Origin: Candidatus Nealsoniibacteriota bacterium | Lineage (GTDB): Bacteria > Patescibacteriota > Minisyncoccia > Minisyncoccales > RBG-13-42-11 | Reading direction: 5' to 3' | Assembly (NCBI GenBank): GCA_003556525.1 | Contig: PWRH01000060.1 | Coordinates: 1 to 7,459, forward strand | DNA length: 7,459 nt | Shown: positions 1 to 5,813 of the stretch, in pieces | Position numbering within the stretch: position 1 is the first letter of the stretch | Layout of the letters: each line of letters opens with the position of its first letter | The notes under the pieces: generated by a model | Databases searched by the model: none | Seen by the model: only the letters and a program-made list of their open reading frames with translations | What the model was told of the DNA's origin: nothing | Program-made: the position numbers and the translations under genes

Positions 1-65
1 AAACTTTCTTTTTATGCAAAATTTAAAAATTGTTCTTTCTAACAAAATAATTGAAAAAAATAAAC

Positions 66-98
66 ACACGCTTTTTAAATCAAAAAGCGTGTTTTTTT
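66..98 (+). terminator. Intrinsic (rho-independent) terminator
   Basis: A perfect 11-bp inverted repeat pairs 66-76 (ACACGCTTTTT) with 82-92 (AAAAAGCGTGT) around a 5-base loop (77-81). A run of seven T follows at 92-98. This is the classic stem plus U-tract of a + strand intrinsic terminator. It most likely ends a gene lying to the left of the window, because the next gene starts only at 142. The bottom strand also has a T-rich tail beyond the stem (complement of the A-run at 54-64), so the element could work in both directions. It marks the left boundary of the operon that follows. Confidence 0.9.
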
Positions 99-141
99 AT
101 TATTTAAGCTTTTGTGTTAAAGTAAAAGAATAGCTTAAAAT
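99..141 (+). promoter_or_regulatory. Probable operon promoter / leader region
   Basis: This is the only space between the terminator and the first gene, so the promoter for the downstream genes should lie here or overlap the terminator. Possible elements are weak. TTGTGT at 112-117 could be a -35 box. TAGCTT at 131-136 fits a TANNNT -10 pattern and ends five bases before the ATG, which would suit a leaderless transcript. TATTAT at 98-103 is another -10-like match. Such matches are common by chance in A/T-rich DNA, so the exact boxes are not established. No Shine-Dalgarno sequence precedes the ATG at 142. Confidence 0.3.
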
Positions 142-897
142 ATGAAAAAAATAATTGTTTTTTTAATTTTTATCGTAGCAATTGGAATAATTGTTTATTT
201 TTTTTATCCTTCGGTTGAAGAAAAAACAATTGAGTATACCAATAATGGCGAAAAAATAAAAATTTTAAACGAAAAAAATGAAATAATTTTTGAATACGAT
301 ATTTTTGAATTTCAAAAATGGGCCAAAGAAAATTGGGACAATATTTTTGAAACAAGGCCTGCTTTTGGAGAAGTAAGAGAAGTTAATCCCGAATATTTTT
401 ATGTTTTTGACAATACTGCCGCTATTTCTCCAAGTAATAATTTTTTGGCTTTTTCGGTTAATGATTATGCGGTAGCAACAAATATTTCTTTTGTTGGAAA
501 AATTAATATTAAAACAAAGGAAATAAGCCTGGTTAAAGATAAAAATATTGGAGGAATCAGGGCCTTAATTTGGTCACCAAAAGAAACCCATGTTGCCTAT
601 ATTTTGGATACTGCCAGATCGGCCGGAGATTATTTGTCTGTTGACAATATTTTGGAAATGAAAAAAGAATTTACTCTTTCTGATGATGATATTATAAAAG
701 CTTTAATGGAAGAAGAAGATGCAAACTATCAAAGCGAAATTTATGCTGAGCTTATGCCTGATTTTAGAAATATTAAATGGATTGAAAAAGGAGAGAAATT
801 GGAATTTATATCCAGTAGCTATGATAAAAAAGCAATCAGGTGGAATATTGATTTTAATGGAAAAAATTTAGAAAAGGAAGGGATTTTTGAAAAATAA
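142..897 (+). CDS. Membrane-anchored protein with PD40/TolB-like beta-propeller motifs
   Basis: This 251-residue protein is of unknown function. Residues 3-22 form one hydrophobic segment after a Met-Lys-Lys start, which suggests an N-terminal anchor with the rest outside the cytoplasm. Residues 24-251 are soluble. Two stretches resemble PD40/WD40-like propeller blades: AAISPSNNFLAFS (93-105) and ALIWSPKETHVAY (141-153), both with the [aromatic/hydrophobic]-SP-x-x-x-x-[hydrophobic]-A-[aromatic] pattern. A weaker third copy, IKWIEKGEKLEF, lies at 211-222. Three blades are too few for a closed propeller, so the fold may be partial or diverged. An acidic helical insert lies at about 168-200. The ATG at 142 is the first start after the terminator and directly precedes the anchor. 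It is the first gene of the unit, six bases before the L,D-transpeptidase gene, so an envelope role is plausible. No catalytic motif is visible. The gene is confident; the domain call is moderate. Confidence 0.8.
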   Translation: MKKIIVFLIFIVAIGIIVYFFYPSVEEKTIEYTNNGEKIKILNEKNEIIFEYDIFEFQKWAKENWDNIFETRPAFGEVREVNPEYFYVFDNTAAISPSNNFLAFSVNDYAVATNISFVGKINIKTKEISLVKDKNIGGIRALIWSPKETHVAYILDTARSAGDYLSVDNILEMKKEFTLSDDDIIKALMEEEDANYQSEIYAELMPDFRNIKWIEKGEKLEFISSSYDKKAIRWNIDFNGKNLEKEGIFEK

Positions 898-903
898 TTT
901 TTT

Positions 904-2205
904 ATGGATGAGTTTTATTTGAGGAATATAAAAATATTTATCTTTACCTCTTTTTTGGTACTTTTGGCGGGCTTTTTATTTGTTTTAAACGAAGTACGTC
1001 AATTCGAGCCCAATATATATTTTTATTACGCTCCGCCGGAAAAATCTTTCATTGATGTTTCTGAAAACCAAAAAGAATACGGTTTTGAAGATTATGTTAA
1101 AGAAAAAATAAACAGTAAAAAAGATGACTTGGTTAAAGAAAAGCAAAGTTTTATTTATTTGGACTTAAAAAAAATGAATCTTTTTTTGTATGAAGAAGGG
1201 GAGCTATTAAAAACTTTTCCTGTTCAAAGCAAAGGCAGGGTCGGGACATGGTGGGAAACTCCGCCTGGATCTTATTATGTGGGAGATAAGGTTGTTAATC
1301 ATTTTTCTACGATTGCAAATGTTTGGGCACCTTATGCCATTCAGTTTTATGGTAATTTTTTTATTCATGGCTGGCCTTATGATAATTTCGGCAGAGCGCT
1401 TCCGATCGGTCCTTCCGGCGGTTGTGTAAGATTAAAAACATCGGATGCAATTATTCTTTTTGATTTTGCCAAAAGAGGCATGCCTGTTTTGGTTTTTGAA
1501 GAAAAAGCAACTCCTCCTTTGCCGGCATTGCTTCCGACAAAAAAAGAACTTACTTCTCCGGACATTCAAAGTAGTTCCTTTATGGTTGCCGACATAGATA
1601 CCGGAGAACTTCTTTTGGCTAAAGAAATTGACTCTCAGGTTTATGCCGGACCAATGAATAATGTTATGATGGCGCTTACCGCAAGTGAAATAGTTAGTTC
1701 GGAAAAAAGAATTATTGCCAGAAACTGGATGATTGAAGACTTTAAAGAAAATATAATTAAACCCGGGTTTAGCTACAGAGTTAACGATCTTCTTAGGCCT
1801 CTACTTTTAAGTTCCTCAAAAGAAGCTGCTTCGGTTTTAAGCCGTTTTTTTACTCCGGATATTTTCGTATCCAAAATGAATCAAAAGTCACGGTCCATTG
1901 GAATGAACAACACAACTTTTAACGGTCTAACCTTTGAACAAAATGAAAACATAACCGCCCTTAGAGATGCTGCCAAAATGATACGCTACATTCATCAATA
2001 CAGAGGATTTATTTTCAATACCGGTAGAAAATTTAAAACAATGGAAGATGAAAAAGAGTCGCTCTTTACGGTTTTACAGCTGAGCCACGAAAACAGTACG
2101 CGAAAAAGAAATATATTTATTGCTGTTGTTGATTCCAGCGACTCTGAAGAAGAGTTAAAAAAAATTCTTTTATGGCTTGATAATAATTTAAATTTAACCC
2201 AATAA
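904..2205 (+). CDS. Membrane-anchored L,D-transpeptidase (YkuD) fused to a degenerate peptidase S11-like domain
   Basis: This 433-residue protein should form L,D (3-3) cross-links in peptidoglycan, or attach proteins to it, outside the cytoplasmic membrane. Residues 10-28 form an N-terminal anchor, followed by a charged spacer to about 80. The YkuD domain spans about 82-199: it opens with SFIYLDLKKMNLFLYEEGE, then shows the conserved His155 in FIHGWP and the catalytic Cys174 with Arg176 in PSGGCVRL. The His that normally precedes Gly-Cys is Gly172 here. Residues 225-428 resemble D-alanyl-D-alanine carboxypeptidases (S11): a DIDTGELLLAK stretch, IGMNNTTFNGL (332-342), ALRDAAKMIRYI (352-363) and NIFIAVVDS (403-411). 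The S11 catalytic residues are gone: SxxK reads PMNN (250-253), SxN reads SSK (304-306), and no KTG is seen. The second domain is therefore probably a non-enzymatic binding module. The reading frame is intact. The YkuD assignment is strong; the pseudo-S11 assignment is fairly strong. Confidence 0.9.
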   Translation: MDEFYLRNIKIFIFTSFLVLLAGFLFVLNEVRQFEPNIYFYYAPPEKSFIDVSENQKEYGFEDYVKEKINSKKDDLVKEKQSFIYLDLKKMNLFLYEEGELLKTFPVQSKGRVGTWWETPPGSYYVGDKVVNHFSTIANVWAPYAIQFYGNFFIHGWPYDNFGRALPIGPSGGCVRLKTSDAIILFDFAKRGMPVLVFEEKATPPLPALLPTKKELTSPDIQSSSFMVADIDTGELLLAKEIDSQVYAGPMNNVMMALTASEIVSSEKRIIARNWMIEDFKENIIKPGFSYRVNDLLRPLLLSSSKEAASVLSRFFTPDIFVSKMNQKSRSIGMNNTTFNGLTFEQNENITALRDAAKMIRYIHQYRGFIFNTGRKFKTMEDEKESLFTVLQLSHENSTRKRNIFIAVVDSSDSEEELKKILLWLDNNLNLTQ

Positions 2206-2209
2206 AAAT

Positions 2210-2908
2210 ATGAAAAAAAGAAAAACCAAAATAATATCAACGGTTGGACCGGCCTCTTTAAACCAAAAAACTTTTAAAGCAATTATTCATGAGGGAACTG
2301 ATTTTATCAGAATCAATACCGCCTACAGTAATGAAAAACAACACTCTTTTATTTTTGAAAGCCTTAAAAAAATTAAAAATGCCAAGCGGATTAAAATAAT
2401 TTTTGATATCCGTTCTCCTGAAAAAGTAGAAAAGATTATTAAATATAAGCCTGAATTAATCGCTCTTTCTTTTGCGGAATCAGTAAATCAGTTTAAAAAA
2501 ATAAAAAAATACTTGCCTCAAACAAAAATAATAGCTAAAATAGAGTCCGAAAAAGGAGTTAAAAATTTCAACAAAATACTTGGTATTTCCTGGGGTGCAA
2601 TGATTGCCAGAGGGGATTTGGGAATAGCTGTTTCTCTGGAAAAAGTTCCTTGTCTTCAAAAAAGATTTTCTAAAAAAACATTGAAGGAAGGTAAATTTTT
2701 AATCGTTGCCACAGAAATGCTCTTATCAATGACAAAAAACCCCAAACCAACAAGAGCGGAAGTTTCGGATGTTGCCAATGCTGTCTTTGAAAACGCTTCG
2801 GCAACCATGCTTTCCGAAGAAACAGCCATAGGAAAAAATCCGGTCAAGGCTGTAAAATATATGAGAAAAATAGTAGAAGAGGCTGAAAATTGTATTAATA
2901 ATTTTTAA
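2210..2908 (+). CDS. Pyruvate-kinase-like protein, minimal barrel form
   Basis: This 232-residue protein is about half the usual pyruvate kinase length of about 470. Family motifs are clear: TKIISTVGPAS (6-16), FIRIN (32-36), ELIALSFAES (82-91), IIAKIES (107-113, with the catalytic-type Lys110 and metal-type Glu112), ARGDLG (133-138, Asp136), VATEML (166-171, Thr168) and NPKPTRAEVSDVANAV (177-192). The usual GPKIR region reads FDIRSPEKV (65-73) and runs straight into the barrel strand after the B domain, so the nucleotide-capping lid is missing. The C-terminal domain, which carries effector sites in other family members, is also missing. RxNxS reads RINTA, which loses a potassium-site Ser, and the phosphate-binding Arg of GPxIR is not evident. 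Canonical activity (phosphoenolpyruvate plus ADP to pyruvate plus ATP) is therefore uncertain. The ATG lies four bases after the previous stop. No frameshift is seen, and the next gene is trigger factor, so this is a compact gene and not a broken longer one. Confidence 0.85.
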   Translation: MKKRKTKIISTVGPASLNQKTFKAIIHEGTDFIRINTAYSNEKQHSFIFESLKKIKNAKRIKIIFDIRSPEKVEKIIKYKPELIALSFAESVNQFKKIKKYLPQTKIIAKIESEKGVKNFNKILGISWGAMIARGDLGIAVSLEKVPCLQKRFSKKTLKEGKFLIVATEMLLSMTKNPKPTRAEVSDVANAVFENASATMLSEETAIGKNPVKAVKYMRKIVEEAENCINNF

Positions 2909-2914
2909 TTAAAC

Positions 2915-4171
2915 ATGGAAATCAAAATCAATAAAATATCAGCAACAAAAAAAGAAATAACAGTGGTTTTGCCTTTGCCTGAAATAGAAAAACACATTCA
3001 AAAAGCAACAGAAACAATTTCTTTTGAAAAAACAATCAAAGGGTTTAGACCGGGCAAAGCCCCTAAAAAAATAATTGAAGAAAAATTCGGTAAAGAAATT
3101 ATTTGGCAAGAAGCTTGTAATTTGGCAATAAAAGAAAGCTATTTCAAAGTTATGGAAGAAAATAGTTTTTCCGTTGTTGCACCACCGGAAATTAAAATTG
3201 AGTCAATAGAAATAAATAAACCACTTGAATATAAAATTATTATTGAAATTTTTCCCGAAATAACCTTGCCTGATTATAAAAAAATAGCTGAAGAAGAAAG
3301 CAAAAATGAAAAAGAAGTTAGTGTTGAGGAAAAAGAGGTTGATGAGGCCTTGGCCTCAATACAAGAATCAAGGGCCAAAATTAAAACGGTTTCTCGAAGC
3401 GCCCGAATAGGAGACGAGGTATCGATTGATTTTCAAGGATTAATTGACGGAGTTGAGCAAAAAAACCTAAAGGCTGAAAAGTTAGATATTATTTTGGGAA
3501 AAAAAAGAATGATTGAGGGATTTGAAGAAGAATTGGTCGGGCTAAAAGAAGGTGATTCAAAAACTTTTTTTCTCGAAACCGACCTTTCAGGTAATGATAA
3601 AAAAAAGGTTGAATTCAGGGTCAAAATCAACTCTGTCAAGGAAAGGGAAATCCCGGAACTGAATGATGAGTTTGCAAAATCATTGGGCATGTTTTCAGAC
3701 CTAAAAGATCTTAGAGAAAAAATAAAAGAAAACATTAAGAATGAAAAAGAAAACAGGGAAAAGGAAAGAATAAAAGCAAAAATAGTTGAAGCAATTGCAA
3801 ATAAGTCTTCAATAGACATCCCGGAATCAATGATTGAAAAGGAAATAGAAAACATGGTTACCGAATTTAAGGAAAAAATTCTGCAATCGAATTTAACTTT
3901 TGAAGAATATTTGAAACAAGCGAAAAAAAGTGAAAATGATTTTAAAGAAGAATTAAGAATTAGTGCCAGAAAAAGAATAAGTATGGGTCTTGTTTTGCAA
4001 GAAATTGCCAAAAAAGAAAAAATAGAGGTTGGAGATAAGGAGGTAAACGATTATCTAGATAAGTTTTATAATAAGGGGGCGGGCTTTCCCGACATTCAAA
4101 AACTCAAAGAGCACGTGGCAAATATAATTTTAAATGAAAAAATATTTAATTCTTTGATAAAAAAACCTTAA
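2915..4171 (+). CDS. tig: Trigger factor (ribosome-associated chaperone / peptidyl-prolyl isomerase)
   Basis: Trigger factor binds the ribosome at the exit tunnel and shields nascent chains in the cytoplasm. This 418-residue protein is close to the usual length of about 430. The N-terminal ribosome-binding domain (about 1-115) carries the signature GFRPGKAPKKIIEEKFG (43-59). The FKBP-type isomerase domain (about 162-242) is recognisable from IGDEVSIDFQGLIDG (165-179), MIEGFEEELVGLKEGD (199-214) and EFRVKINSVKERE (233-245). The C-terminal chaperone arms (about 247-418) are highly charged and helical, beginning with PELNDEFAKSLG. All three domains are present and in order. The ATG at 2915 comes six bases after the preceding stop without a Shine-Dalgarno site, and the domain begins directly (MEIKINKISATKKEI). 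In many bacteria tig is followed by clpP and clpX; neither is seen here. Confidence 0.95.
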   Translation: MEIKINKISATKKEITVVLPLPEIEKHIQKATETISFEKTIKGFRPGKAPKKIIEEKFGKEIIWQEACNLAIKESYFKVMEENSFSVVAPPEIKIESIEINKPLEYKIIIEIFPEITLPDYKKIAEEESKNEKEVSVEEKEVDEALASIQESRAKIKTVSRSARIGDEVSIDFQGLIDGVEQKNLKAEKLDIILGKKRMIEGFEEELVGLKEGDSKTFFLETDLSGNDKKKVEFRVKINSVKEREIPELNDEFAKSLGMFSDLKDLREKIKENIKNEKENREKERIKAKIVEAIANKSSIDIPESMIEKEIENMVTEFKEKILQSNLTFEEYLKQAKKSENDFKEELRISARKRISMGLVLQEIAKKEKIEVGDKEVNDYLDKFYNKGAGFPDIQKLKEHVANIILNEKIFNSLIKKP

Positions 4172-4173
4172 AA

Positions 4174-5115
4174 ATGTTTGAAAAAGTTCCTATAACTAAT
4201 CCCTACAAAAACAAAGAAACTCATGAGACAGAAGAAGAGATTGATATTGAAAATATTTTAAAATACGGAAAAAATCTGGAAAGGCCAAATCCTTGCGACT
4301 TTATAGATATTTATAGCAAAAAGGAAATAGCAAAAGACCTAACAGAGCTGGAGTTCCGTAAAAAAGATATAAGAAGAAAAATAGATAATATGGATAAGGA
4401 TGAAAGAGAGGTTTCGGAAAGAAACGCAAAAAGAGCGCAAGCGTTTGAAATTGTTGTTGCGGATCAGGCGCATGACGGTCAGTGGTTTGGAGAAAATGCA
4501 ATGATTTCCCGCACATCGGAATTTGACGACATTATAAACGGTACTGATTTTGTTGTGGAAATTGTGGCTGACGAAGATGAAAGTCAAGAAGTTAAAAGAA
4601 TTGCTTTTGCAGTAGATGCTTCAACCTCTTCAAGTCCTGAAGTCATTCAAAGAAAAATAGAAAGAAATATCAAAAAAATTAAAAATACGGCAAATCCTCC
4701 GGGTGTTAAATATTTTAATTCTCAAATATTCGGTGAAAAAAAAGGTAAAATTGAAAATTTATTGCCTGTTGTTATCGGTGCTGAAAGAAAAAACATTGAT
4801 GAGCTTTTTGATCTTTTCGCCCAATTAAAAAATCTCGAAAAAACAAACGGACCAATGGAAGAAAAAAAAGAATTACGTAATAGATTGGCCAACCACCCTC
4901 TTCAGGCAATTTTTTTAGAACAAATCAAAGATCAGCTTAATCTATACCGAGAAATATTTAAAGAAATACCAAATAAGGACGAAGAATGCGAAGAGCTTAT
5001 TTTTATTATCGACCAAGCAGTAAAAGAAAAAGAAGAGCAGGGAATAACCTCAAATTCTTTAGTCGAAGATCGCACCTATAAAAACATAAAAGAGTTTTGC
5101 AAAAAAACAAAATAA
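4174..5115 (+). CDS. Unrecognised soluble protein, possible nuclease-like core
   Basis: I do not recognise this 313-residue protein with certainty. It has no signal peptide or membrane segment, so it should be cytoplasmic. Residues 1-48 are polar. Residues 49-90 are highly charged and probably helical. A mixed alpha/beta core follows at about 88-203, with hydrophobic strands FEIVVAD (91-97), TDFVVEIVAD (124-133), RIAFAVDAS (142-150) and LLPVVIGAE (196-204). The acidic pattern EFDD...NGTD...VE (116-129), then an AVDAST strand (146-151), then a Lys/Arg-rich helix (159-172), is reminiscent of a PD-(D/E)XK nuclease fold. The usual active-site Lys is not evident (AVDAST), so this is only a hypothesis. 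The C-terminal part contains a helix with HPLQAIFLEQIKDQL (241-255) and a Glu/Lys-rich tail. It starts two bases after tig and precedes the cyclophilin gene. The coding call is strong from the intact frame and tight spacing. Confidence 0.8.
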   Translation: MFEKVPITNPYKNKETHETEEEIDIENILKYGKNLERPNPCDFIDIYSKKEIAKDLTELEFRKKDIRRKIDNMDKDEREVSERNAKRAQAFEIVVADQAHDGQWFGENAMISRTSEFDDIINGTDFVVEIVADEDESQEVKRIAFAVDASTSSSPEVIQRKIERNIKKIKNTANPPGVKYFNSQIFGEKKGKIENLLPVVIGAERKNIDELFDLFAQLKNLEKTNGPMEEKKELRNRLANHPLQAIFLEQIKDQLNLYREIFKEIPNKDEECEELIFIIDQAVKEKEEQGITSNSLVEDRTYKNIKEFCKKTK

Positions 5116-5131
5116 TAATTAACAAAAAAAT

Positions 5132-5803
5132 ATGAAAAATATTTTAATTACCATAGGTATTGTTGCCTTAATAACTATTCCAATATTTGCTCTTTTAAAA
5201 AATAATGAAATAAGCGAAGAAATGGTAAAAGAGGGCCCGGCTTCCTTAAAAGAAGGCACGGCAGCAATAAAACCTCCGGAGAAAAAAGTCGAAGAAGATA
5301 AAATTATTAATGAAAAAAATATGGACTACATAATTACACTACAAACAACAAAAGGAGATATACAGTTTAAAACATATAGTAGTGATGCGCCAAATACTGT
5401 CCAAAACTTTGTAGATCTCGCCAACAAAAACTTTTATAACGGAGTAATATTTCACAGAGTAATAGACGGATTTATGATTCAGGGTGGTGACCCGACCGGA
5501 ACAGGAACAGGCGGTCCGGGATATTCATTTAATGATGAAATAAACCCGAATTCCGAGATATATAAGCAAGGCTATATAAAAGGAGTTGTTGCCATGGCTA
5601 ATAGCGGACCAAACACTCAAGGCAGCCAGTTTTTTATTATGGTTGAAGACAACCCCTTGCCTCCCCTATATACTATTTTTGGCCAAGTAATATCGGGCCA
5701 AGAAGTTGCGGATTTAATATCCAAAACACCAAGAGACAGCAGAGATAAACCACTTGAAGACATAGTTATTAAAAATGTTTTAATAGAAAATATTGAAAAA
5801 TAA
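5132..5803 (+). CDS. Membrane-anchored cyclophilin-type peptidyl-prolyl cis-trans isomerase
   Basis: This 223-residue protein should catalyse proline cis-trans isomerisation, probably on the outer face of the membrane. Residues 3-22 form a hydrophobic N-terminal segment. There is no Cys after it, so it is not a lipoprotein. A Lys/Glu/Pro-rich linker follows (23-62), and the cyclophilin domain spans about 65-220. Core motifs are clear: FHRVIDGFMIQGGDPTGTG (107-125, with catalytic-type Arg109 plus Phe114 and Gln117), FNDE (133-136), MANSGPNTQGSQFFI (155-169, Gln166 and Phe168) and IFGQVISGQEV (182-192). The Trp/His wall of human cyclophilin A falls in NPLPPLY (174-180) and is not conserved, which is common in bacterial members. 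The ATG at 5132 supplies the anchor; starting at Met64 would give a bare cytoplasmic domain but leave an unexplained anchor-coding stretch. It lies 16 bases after the previous gene and 10 before xseA. Confidence 0.92.
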   Translation: MKNILITIGIVALITIPIFALLKNNEISEEMVKEGPASLKEGTAAIKPPEKKVEEDKIINEKNMDYIITLQTTKGDIQFKTYSSDAPNTVQNFVDLANKNFYNGVIFHRVIDGFMIQGGDPTGTGTGGPGYSFNDEINPNSEIYKQGYIKGVVAMANSGPNTQGSQFFIMVEDNPLPPLYTIFGQVISGQEVADLISKTPRDSRDKPLEDIVIKNVLIENIEK

Positions 5804-5813
5804 CTCTTATACA

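Noticed and set aside
14..133. Open frame from an ATG at 14 to a TAG at 131-133
   Set aside because: It runs through the perfect terminator hairpin and its product shows no recognisable pattern. The bases 1-42 may instead hold the tail of an upstream gene, but more than one frame gives a stop there, so no call can be made.
2210..2914. Pyruvate kinase as a frameshifted or truncated pseudogene
   Set aside because: The frame is intact, motifs around the missing B domain join smoothly, and no C-terminal kinase sequence appears in any frame after 2908, where tig starts six bases later. A compact intact gene fits better, although loss of canonical activity remains possible.
3433..4011. Minus-strand open frame of 192 codons inside tig
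   Set aside because: It is the antisense of Lys/Glu-rich codons of trigger factor, giving a Ser/Phe/Leu-rich product without any domain. The + strand frame carries clear family motifs.
5793..5813. TTG start for xseA seven codons upstream of the ATG
   Set aside because: It overlaps the cyclophilin gene, has no ribosome-binding site, and adds residues not expected before the usual XseA start. Every other gene here uses ATG.
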